This document shows positions 24,222 through 30,051 of a stretch of DNA of 30,051 nt, one piece after another (position 1 is the stretch's first letter; each line of letters begins with the position of its first letter). Below the pieces are notes generated by a model, which was given only the letters and a program-made list of their open reading frames with translations, did not search any database and had not been told where the DNA came from. The translations under genes and the position numbers were made by a program. The DNA lies in contig JBBDWR010000009.1 in assembly GCA_040902745.1 (NCBI GenBank), positions 1 through 30,051 on the forward strand, written 5' to 3'. The DNA comes from JBBDWR01 sp040902745. GTDB lineage: Bacteria > Actinomycetota > UBA4738 > HRBIN12.

Positions 24222-24230
24222 GGTGCCCGC

Positions 24231-25223
24231 CTAGACCTCGGTCTCGTTGTGGTCGTGGTACTCGTAGGCCGACATCGCCTTGCCGCCCGACTTCCACTCG
24301 CGCTCACGCTCTGGAAGCTTGCCGAGCACCTTGGCCATCGCCCGCACGTGTCCGGCGACCGCACCGCAACACGACCCGATGAACCCGATCCCGGCCTCGT
24401 CGGCCTCGCGAGTGAACTCGGCCATCTCGTGGCGCGAGACCTGCATCGGGTCCAACGCGTAGGGGAAATTGTCGAACGAGGTGAAGTCCGGCTTGTCGTC
24501 GGTCGTGGCGTAGGCGACCGGCTGGGTCGCGATCGGGGTGTCCACTGCGGCGCGCATCCGCTTGGCGATGCGCAGCTGCTGCACCGGACCGTTGAGACAG
24601 TTCACCCCGACGATGTCCGCACCCGCATCGCGGAGCTTAACGGCGGTCTCCTCCGGCGTGTCGCCCTCGTAGGACCTGGGATCGACCTGCTCGAAGCTCA
24701 TCGTCACCATCACCGGAAGGCCCGTCGCCTTCGCGCGCTCGACGAACAGCAACGCCTCGCCCAGATAACTGAACGTCTCGCCGATCCAGAAATCCACCCC
24801 CCCGGCATCCTGCTGATCTTGGAGCTGTCGGTCGAACAGCTGGCGAACGTGGTCGGCACTGGCCGGGTCGGCGGGCTCGTACGCCCAGGTCAGCGAGAGG
24901 TTGCCGGCGACGAGCGCCTCGCCTTCGTCCGCTACCTTTCGCGCGATCTGCACCGCGTTGCGATTGATGTCGTCGACCTTGCCCTGCATGCCGACGGTCG
25001 CGAGTTTGTCGTCGCTCGCGTAGAAGGTCATCGTCTGGAGCACGTCCACGCCCGCGCGGAGGAACTCGCGATGCAGCTCGATCAGCGAGTCCGGGTTCTC
25101 GATCACGACCTCGGGGGTGAACGGACCGGCTTGCACGTACCCGCGCTTCTCCAGCTCCAACAGATAGCCGCCGTCGCCGAGCACCGGTCCTGCGGCGAGC
25201 CGTTCCAAGATCCCCTCGGGCAT
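24231..25223 (-). CDS. Betaine-homocysteine methyltransferase-like protein
   Basis: A 330-residue TIM-barrel zinc methyltransferase. Zinc ligands are Cys209 in VGVNCLNGP and the pair Cys285-Cys286 in FIGSCCGAVAGHV, the three cysteines that bind homocysteine in BHMT and MmuM. The N-terminal block LGDGGYLLELEKRGYVQAGP and LRAGVDVLQTMTFYAS are typical of the BHMT branch. The methyl donor is inferred as glycine betaine or a similar compound; dimethylglycine from it would feed N-methyl amine oxidation, matching the oxidase downstream. ATG 25223 is preceded by an AGGAAGGGG stretch. No dimethylglycine dehydrogenase gene is in the window, so the pathway is incomplete here. Confidence 0.87.
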   Translation of the reverse strand: MPEGILERLAAGPVLGDGGYLLELEKRGYVQAGPFTPEVVIENPDSLIELHREFLRAGVDVLQTMTFYASDDKLATVGMQGKVDDINRNAVQIARKVADEGEALVAGNLSLTWAYEPADPASADHVRQLFDRQLQDQQDAGGVDFWIGETFSYLGEALLFVERAKATGLPVMVTMSFEQVDPRSYEGDTPEETAVKLRDAGADIVGVNCLNGPVQQLRIAKRMRAAVDTPIATQPVAYATTDDKPDFTSFDNFPYALDPMQVSRHEMAEFTREADEAGIGFIGSCCGAVAGHVRAMAKVLGKLPEREREWKSGGKAMSAYEYHDHNETEV

Positions 25224-25462
25224 CTGGTCCCCTTCCTCGTCCCGGCCCCGTTCGTGGCTCTCGGACCCGGTGAGTCTATCCGGGCAGCTGAGAGGGCCTC
25301 ACGCCCGAGGGTGACCCCGAGTCGCCCGGGCCTGCGACAGCCCCCCGGTCAAGGTGCTCTGTCGCTGCGCCGACATCCATAAGGAGGAGGGCATGGCCCA
25401 CGTGCCTGGTGGGCCTGCTCGTCGGTCGCGTGCCCGAGGCCGAGCGCACCGGAGGGGCAAGC

Positions 25463-26899
25463 ATGAAGGAGCGGATCCAGGACCAGGAGACGTACGGCAC
25501 CGCCGTGCGCGAAGGATTCCGGCCGTCGGTCGACCTCGTCCCCGTCATCACCTATATCGACGACCTCCGCGGCGCGAGCACATCGCTGTACGTGAGCCCG
25601 CAGACCGAGGCACTGCTGGGCATCACCGAACAGGAATGGCTCGACGATCCGCACCTGTGGGAGAAGTTGGTCCACCCCGACGATCTCGAGCGGGTGATGC
25701 AAGAGAACGACGAGTCGGATCAAACCGGCTATTTCTCATCGGAGTACCGGGTGCTGACGAAGGACGGCCGTACACGCTGGATCCACGACGAGGCGGTGAT
25801 CGTTCTCGACGATGGCCAACCAGTGTTCTGGCGCGGCTCGATGGTCGACATCACCGACCGCAAGTTGATGGAGTCGACCCTGCGCCGCACCGAGGCGCAG
25901 TTCCGGGCGCTCGTAGAACGGCTCCCAGGCTGCGCTTACATCGAGGATCTGCACACGGGCCGCCCGGTCTACGTGAGTCCTCAGATCGAGCAGATCACCG
26001 GCTATCCGGCCGAAGAGTTCATGCACAACGAAGAGCGCTGGGCCGAAAGCGTTCACCCGGACGATCGCATCCGCTACCTCGAGGCCGGCGAGAAAGCGGA
26101 CGCGACCGGCGAGCCGTTCCTGCTGGAATACCGGGTGGTGCGACCCGGCGGTGAGACCGTCTGGATCCGCGACGAATGCCACCGGATCGAGGAGGAAGGC
26201 GTCCCGCTGTTCTGGCAGGGCCTGCTGATCGACGTGACCGAGCGCCGCAACGCCGAGCGCGAACGCGCGAAGCTGCTCGGCAGATTGGTGACCGCGCAGG
26301 AGGAGGAACGGGCGCGGATCGCCTCGTCGATCCACGACGAACCGATCCAGAAGATGACCGCGGTCGGGCTACGACTGTTCACGCTGCGCTCGCACCTCGA
26401 GGGGACCGACGGCGCGCCCCTGGTCGACCAGCTCGAGACCTCGGTGATCGAAGCGATCACCAGGATGCGTGCTCTGCTCTTCGAACTCCGGCCCCCCGCA
26501 CTGGAGCGCGATGGACTCGCGAGCGCGATCCGTCAGTACGCGGACGCAACCTCGCGAGAGGGGGACCCACGGATCGGTGTGGACAACCGGCTGACCCACG
26601 ACCCCTCGATCGCGACACGCACGATCGCCTATCGGATCGTCCAGGAGGCGTTGTCGAACACCCGGCGCCATGCGAGCGCCTCGCGGATCTCCGTCGAGCT
26701 CGAGGACCACGATGACGGGGTGCGCGGACGCGTGATCGACGATGGTGATGGCTTCCGCACCGACCAACTCGGCGAGGATACAGGTGCGCTCGGCATCGCG
26801 ACGATGCGCGAACGGGCGGAGATGGCCAAGGGCTGGCTGCACGTCGACAGTTCGGCGGGCATTGGCACGACCGTGGAGTTCTGGCTCCCGGACGCCTGA
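25463..26899 (+). CDS. Double-PAS sensor histidine kinase (NarL-partner type)
   Basis: 478 residues, cytoplasmic. Two PAS domains with PAC tails (about 20-135 and 140-262; YVSPQTEALLGITEQEW and YVSPQIEQITGYPAEEF mark their helix starts) precede a HisKA_3 dimerisation domain with ERARIASSIHDEPIQKM (His291). The HATPase contains RIVQEALSNTRRHASA, a DDGDGF D-box and GALGIATMRERAEMAKG. This is the NarX/LiaS class that normally pairs with a LuxR-type regulator, none of which is nearby. GGAGGGG sits 5 bases before ATG 25463, which decides the start. It is placed between two minus-strand amine-metabolism blocks and may regulate them, an inference from position only. Confidence 0.93.
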   Translation: MKERIQDQETYGTAVREGFRPSVDLVPVITYIDDLRGASTSLYVSPQTEALLGITEQEWLDDPHLWEKLVHPDDLERVMQENDESDQTGYFSSEYRVLTKDGRTRWIHDEAVIVLDDGQPVFWRGSMVDITDRKLMESTLRRTEAQFRALVERLPGCAYIEDLHTGRPVYVSPQIEQITGYPAEEFMHNEERWAESVHPDDRIRYLEAGEKADATGEPFLLEYRVVRPGGETVWIRDECHRIEEEGVPLFWQGLLIDVTERRNAERERAKLLGRLVTAQEEERARIASSIHDEPIQKMTAVGLRLFTLRSHLEGTDGAPLVDQLETSVIEAITRMRALLFELRPPALERDGLASAIRQYADATSREGDPRIGVDNRLTHDPSIATRTIAYRIVQEALSNTRRHASASRISVELEDHDDGVRGRVIDDGDGFRTDQLGEDTGALGIATMRERAEMAKGWLHVDSSAGIGTTVEFWLPDA

Positions 26900-26923
26900 G
26901 GCCGGGGACGGCTCCACACGCGT

Positions 26924-28297
26924 TCAGGCAGTGATCGCCTGTGCGAGGCTCTCGAAGTTGTCGACGTAGCGACGCGCGTCCTCGTCGCTCATCACGATCG
27001 AGGTCGTCCAGCTCTCCCACTTGGATCCAGGGCTCTTGAAGACCCCGCGGTTGAGCTGCCACAGCCACGCGAGCTGCGGGATCCGGTCGTCGATCTCCCA
27101 CAGATCACGGTAGGAGTGGATCGGCTCGCTGCGCCAGTCGATCGACCCCTTCGCCCCGAGCATCTTCATGCTCGCGGGAAGCCCGTGTCGGTCGATCACG
27201 CCGTTGCACCCGTCGAGTATCCCGTTGATCCGGTCGAGTTCACCGTAGGCGTCCTTCGTGAGGATCTCGGTGACGTTGACCTTGGCCGCGGCCATCGTCA
27301 GCGGATTGCCGTTGAAGGTACCGACCTGGTCGAGATCGCCCTCGAGCACCATGCGCATCGCCTGTTCGGTGCCGCCGATCGCGCCGCACGGCAGCCCGGC
27401 TCCGAGCGATTTCGCGTACGCGACGAGGTCGGGCACCACGCCGAACGCTTCGATCGCGCCCCCCCACGCCACGGTGAACCCGGTCTTGACCTCGTCGTAG
27501 GCGAACATCGCGTCGTTCGCGCGGCAGAGATCCTTGAGGGCCTGCAGGTACCCGGGGTCGGGCAGGACGACGCCGCAGTTGGTCATGACCGGCTCGACGA
27601 TCATCCCGGCGATCTGCCCGGGGTGCTCGGCGAACGCCTTCTCCAGCGCGCCGGCGTCGTTGAACGGCACGTTGATCACCAGGTCGATGAACGGCTTCGG
27701 GATCCCCTTGGACTGCGGCACCGATACCGGGTGCTCGATCGGGCCTGCGTCCTCCGCGTCGGGGAACACCGACACCATCAAGGAGTCGTGGTGCCCGTGG
27801 TAGGTGCCCTCGACCTTCACGATCAGGTCGCGGCCGGTGCTCGCCCGCATGATGCGCACCGCATCGAGCGTGGCCTCTGTGCCGGAGTTGCCGAAGCGCC
27901 AGTACGGCAGGCCCGTGCGTTCGGCGAGGTTCTCGGCCACGATCAGTCCGTCCTCGGTGGGTTGGGCGAAGTGTGAGCCGAGCTCGATCCGCCGCTGCAC
28001 GGCCTCGACGATCTTGGGATGCGCGTGGCCCATGACCATCACGCCGTACCCGTTGTGGTAGTCGACGTACTCGTTGCCGTCGATGTCCCACACCTTCGAC
28101 CCCTTGCCGCGGTCCACGTAGATCGGGTGTGGAGGCCAGGACTGCCAGCTGGACGACACTCCGCCGGGAAGATGCACCTTGGCCTCTTCACGGTAGGAAA
28201 GACTGCGCGAGTGTTTCGCGTCGAGCGCGGCGGTCTCCTTCTTGGTCAGTTCCTCGATGAGACCGCTGTCGATCTGAACGGCTTCGGTGGTGGACAC
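26924..28297 (-). CDS. Class III aminotransferase, GSA-aminomutase-like (copy 1)
   Basis: 457 residues of the PLP fold-type I class III family. Signatures are GGVSSSWQSWPPHPIY near the N-terminus, NSGTEAT at 137-143, the EGTYHGHHDSLM motif, IVEPVMTNCG, Asp268 in YDEVKTG for the pyridine ring, and the PLP lysine Lys296 in YAKSLGAGLPCGAIGG. It is most like glutamate-1-semialdehyde aminomutase and related omega-transaminases, but the C-terminus (WQLNRGVFKSPGSKWESW) and the tandem arrangement argue against a heme role. The start is GTG 28297 with GAGGAG upstream. It is 59% identical (hand count) over the first 300 residues to copy 2, without gaps. The amino donor and acceptor are unknown. Confidence 0.88.
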   Translation of the reverse strand: MSTTEAVQIDSGLIEELTKKETAALDAKHSRSLSYREEAKVHLPGGVSSSWQSWPPHPIYVDRGKGSKVWDIDGNEYVDYHNGYGVMVMGHAHPKIVEAVQRRIELGSHFAQPTEDGLIVAENLAERTGLPYWRFGNSGTEATLDAVRIMRASTGRDLIVKVEGTYHGHHDSLMVSVFPDAEDAGPIEHPVSVPQSKGIPKPFIDLVINVPFNDAGALEKAFAEHPGQIAGMIVEPVMTNCGVVLPDPGYLQALKDLCRANDAMFAYDEVKTGFTVAWGGAIEAFGVVPDLVAYAKSLGAGLPCGAIGGTEQAMRMVLEGDLDQVGTFNGNPLTMAAAKVNVTEILTKDAYGELDRINGILDGCNGVIDRHGLPASMKMLGAKGSIDWRSEPIHSYRDLWEIDDRIPQLAWLWQLNRGVFKSPGSKWESWTTSIVMSDEDARRYVDNFESLAQAITA

Positions 28298-28321
28298 GAG
28301 GTATCGCTCCTCTTCGGGGGC

Positions 28322-28337
28322 TCGAACGGGGGTTCGA
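28322..28337. promoter_or_regulatory. Inverted repeat, candidate operator of aminotransferase copy 1
   Basis: TCGAAC (28322-28327) and GTTCGA (28332-28337) form a perfect 6-bp inverted repeat around GGGG, 24-40 bases upstream of the GTG start at 28297. On the minus strand a TAGGCT lies at 28347-28342, so the repeat would sit just downstream of a possible -10 box, a usual repressor position. Confidence 0.4.
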
Positions 28338-28397
28338 AACCAGCCTACCGCGGCGCGCGCCCGGGGACGCGAGGCTCCGATCCAGTGGACCCCGCTC

Positions 28398-29774
28398 TCA
28401 GCTGGCGAGCATCGAGGCGAGTTCCTCGAAGTTGGCCACGTACCGGTTCACGTCGTCGATCGTGTGCTGCACCGAGAGCGTCCAGGTCTCCTGCTTGGAC
28501 CAGGGGGACTTGAAGATCCCGCGGTTCTGCTGCACCAGCCAGGCGAGGTAGGTGATCCGTTCGTCGATACCGATCGAGTCTCGGTACTCCCGTACGGGCG
28601 TCGGGCTGTAGATCACCGAACCCTTTGCGCCGACACCGGTGACGTACGCCGGAAGCTCGTACTTCTCGATCGCGGCCCCGCAGCCGTCCTTCATCCCGCG
28701 ATCGAGCTCGCGCAGGTGGTCATAGGACTCCTTGGTGAGCACGTCGAGCAGTGTCGCTCGCGAGGCCGCCATCGTGAGGGGGTTGCCGTTGAAGGTGCCG
28801 GCCATGTCCATCTCGTCGTCCAGCACCATCTGGAACAGCTCCTGCGTGGCGCCGATCGCCCCGCAGGGGGTGCCGCCGCCGATCGCCTTGGCTAGGCACA
28901 CGACGTCGGGGGTCACCCCGAACGCCTCGACCGCGCCGCCGTAGGAGATCGTCGCTCCCGTCTTGACCTCGTCGAACGCGAGGAACGCACCGCGCGCGTG
29001 CAACAGGTCTTTGATCGCCTGCAGGTAGCCGTCGTCGGGCAGGATCACGCCGCAGTTCATCATCGCGGGCTCCACGATCATGCCGGCTACGTTGCCCTCG
29101 TTCTCATCCAACGCCCGCTTGACCTCGGCAACGTCGTTGAACGGAACGACGCGCACCAGGTCCGCGAACGCCTGCGGGATGCCGGGCACCTGCGCAAGGG
29201 TCACGGGATGCTCACGCGGTCCGATCTTCTCGGGATCGGGGATCACGGAGAACATCAGCGAGTCGTGGTGCCCGTGGTAGGTGCCCTCGATCTTGATGAT
29301 GATGTCTCGACCGGTCGTGCAGCGCATCAGGCGCGCGGCCTCGAGCGTTGCCTCGGTCCCGGAGTTGCAAAAGCGCCACAGCGGCAGTCCGAACCGTTCC
29401 CGCAGGTTCTCACCGATCACGTGCAGGTCTTTGCTCGGCTGGGCGAAGTGCGTGCCCCGTTCGGCCTGCGACTGGATCGCGGCGACGATCTTCGGGTGGG
29501 CGTGGCCGGCGACCATCGCGCCGTAGCCGAGGTGGAAGTCGATGTACTCGTTGCCGTCGATGTCCCACAGCCGTGAGCCTTTGGCGTGGTCGGCGTAGAT
29601 CACATGGGGAGGAGAATCCTGCCAGCTTGAGGCGACGCCTCCGGCCACGGTCTCGGCCGCGACCTTCTTGTATTCGATCGACGCTCGGTGCTTGGGCTCG
29701 AGCGCGGCCTCCTCCTCGGAGATCAGTTGGTCGACCTTCTCGAGGTCGATCTCGATCGTCTCCCTGACTGCCAT
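28398..29774 (-). CDS. Class III aminotransferase, GSA-aminomutase-like (copy 2)
   Basis: 458 residues, paralogue of copy 1. It keeps all PLP-site landmarks at identical positions: NSGTEAT (137), EGTYHGHHDSLM, MIVEPAMMNCG, Asp268 in FDEVKTG and Lys296 in LAKAIGGGTPCGAIG. Differences cluster in the N-terminal 40 residues and in the active-site edge, for example Cys136 in RFCNSGT where copy 1 has Gly, and FHLGYGAMVAGHAH against YHNGYGVMVMGHAH. These suggest different substrates or a heteromeric pair. It lies upstream of copy 1 on the same strand with 100 bases between, each with its own ribosome-binding site (here GGGAGG before ATG 29774). The function is unresolved. Confidence 0.88.
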   Translation of the reverse strand: MAVRETIEIDLEKVDQLISEEEAALEPKHRASIEYKKVAAETVAGGVASSWQDSPPHVIYADHAKGSRLWDIDGNEYIDFHLGYGAMVAGHAHPKIVAAIQSQAERGTHFAQPSKDLHVIGENLRERFGLPLWRFCNSGTEATLEAARLMRCTTGRDIIIKIEGTYHGHHDSLMFSVIPDPEKIGPREHPVTLAQVPGIPQAFADLVRVVPFNDVAEVKRALDENEGNVAGMIVEPAMMNCGVILPDDGYLQAIKDLLHARGAFLAFDEVKTGATISYGGAVEAFGVTPDVVCLAKAIGGGTPCGAIGATQELFQMVLDDEMDMAGTFNGNPLTMAASRATLLDVLTKESYDHLRELDRGMKDGCGAAIEKYELPAYVTGVGAKGSVIYSPTPVREYRDSIGIDERITYLAWLVQQNRGIFKSPWSKQETWTLSVQHTIDDVNRYVANFEELASMLAS

Positions 29775-29796
29775 GATTTCGCCTCCCTACCAGGGC

Positions 29797-29811
29797 CGTT
29801 CCGTTAGAACG
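29797..29811. promoter_or_regulatory. Inverted repeat upstream of aminotransferase copy 2
   Basis: CGTTC (29797-29801) and GAACG (29807-29811) flank CGTTA, about 23 bases upstream of the ATG at 29774. The half-sites share GAAC/GTTC with the repeat before copy 1, but the match is short. Confidence 0.28.
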
Positions 29812-29899
29812 ACCATTCAGACGACGCCCTATGGTACCCCACCGACGCAAGAGCGGATCGGACACGCTCGCTCGCCGCGAGGCCGCGTGCGCCCACGGG

Positions 29900-29905
29900 T
29901 ACAAT
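29900..29905 (+). promoter_or_regulatory. TACAAT -10 box of tRNA-His
   Basis: TACAAT at 29900-29905 lies 14 bases before the tRNA 5' end. No convincing -35 hexamer is seen upstream. Confidence 0.5.
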
Positions 29906-29919
29906 CGGGTTCGCACATG

Positions 29920-29997
29920 GTGGCCGTAGCTCAATCAGGTTAGAGCACCAGGTTGTGATCCTGGGGGTTGGGGGTTCAAATCCCCTCGGTCACCCCA
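29920..29997 (+). tRNA. tRNA-His (anticodon GTG)
   Basis: A complete cloverleaf. The acceptor stem GTGGCCG (29920-29926) pairs with CGGTCAC (29987-29993) with one G-T wobble. The anticodon stem CCAGG/CCTGG encloses loop TTGTGAT with anticodon GTG at 29955-29957, and the T-loop is GGTTCAAATCC. Diagnostic for tRNA-His, the discriminator is C (29994) and a G at 29919 can supply the extra G-1. CCA is encoded at 29995-29997. Confidence 0.97.
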
Positions 29998-30000
29998 TGT

Positions 30001-30046
30001 GATGTGTCGGTGCATCGTGGCCGGATGTGTCGGCGCATCGTAGCCG
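30001..30046 (+). repeat. 23-bp tandem direct repeat after tRNA-His
   Basis: 30001-30023 and 30024-30046 are back-to-back copies that differ at two positions, sharing GATGTGTCGG and GCATCGT. They begin 3 bases after the tRNA CCA end and run to 5 bases from the window edge, so more copies may follow. Direct repeats next to a tRNA 3' end could be integrase arm sites or the end of an insertion sequence. Confidence 0.65.
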
Positions 30047-30051
30047 CGATT

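Noticed and set aside
25393..26154. ATG with a strong AAGGAGGAGG site upstream of the PAS kinase
   Set aside because: Its frame overlaps the kinase gene in another register and reads as an Arg-rich shadow. A short leader peptide cannot be excluded, but nothing supports one.
26924..28297. hemL (glutamate-1-semialdehyde aminomutase) naming
   Set aside because: Fold and motifs fit, but two tandem copies, a distinct C-terminus and no heme genes nearby make the name unsafe.

Overview
The window is high-GC bacterial DNA that looks actinobacterial: frequent GTG starts, TAGGGT-type -10 boxes, probable leaderless starts, an ECF sigma factor with a membrane-bound partner, and compact ATGA-coupled operons. 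I read it as a chromosomal segment of an Actinomycetota bacterium, probably an uncultured or metagenome lineage. The phylum is an inference, and no single gene fixes the taxon.

Region 1 (1-6570) is a signalling block. A type IV prepilin-like protein and a hybrid PAS histidine kinase lie on the minus strand. A divergent HD-GYP response regulator is translationally coupled to an OmpR-type regulator. A receiver-HPt protein and a secreted TasA/camelysin-like protein follow. Together they hold the parts of a multistep phosphorelay with c-di-GMP and surface/matrix outputs. The block lies between two diverged copies of a tRNA-Arg-like 3' end. Each copy is preceded by GTCCATGGACGC, and the right copy also has TTTGACAGCCA-type repeats on both sides. 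This resembles integrase attachment DNA, although no integrase gene is visible.

Region 2 (6570-9260) is a decay zone. It holds a frameshifted C-terminal piece of a class III adenylate cyclase, a truncated DUF1801 gene, and a truncated paralogue of a cysteine-containing membrane protein encoded 2.5 kb downstream. One intact gene, a SpoIIE-type phosphatase, sits among them.

Region 3 (9260-17820) holds a SnoaL-like protein, a secreted eight-repeat propeller protein, a membrane-anchored cysteine-containing protein, an ECF sigma factor with a likely membrane anti-sigma partner, a methyltransferase, a secreted metallophosphoesterase, and a zinc-ribbon/membrane protein pair. Much of it is envelope or extracytoplasmic.

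Region 4 (17825-29774) is metabolic. It contains purE-purK; a tightly coupled prpD-prpB-prpC operon for propionate through the 2-methylcitrate cycle; a two-gene operon of a betaine-homocysteine methyltransferase-like protein and a sarcosine oxidase-like flavoenzyme; a PAS sensor kinase; and two tandem class III aminotransferases, about 59% identical over their first 300 residues. The last group is a candidate N-methyl amine or amino-acid catabolic locus of unknown substrate.

Region 5 (29900-30051) is an intact tRNA-His followed by a 23-bp tandem repeat that runs nearly to the window edge.
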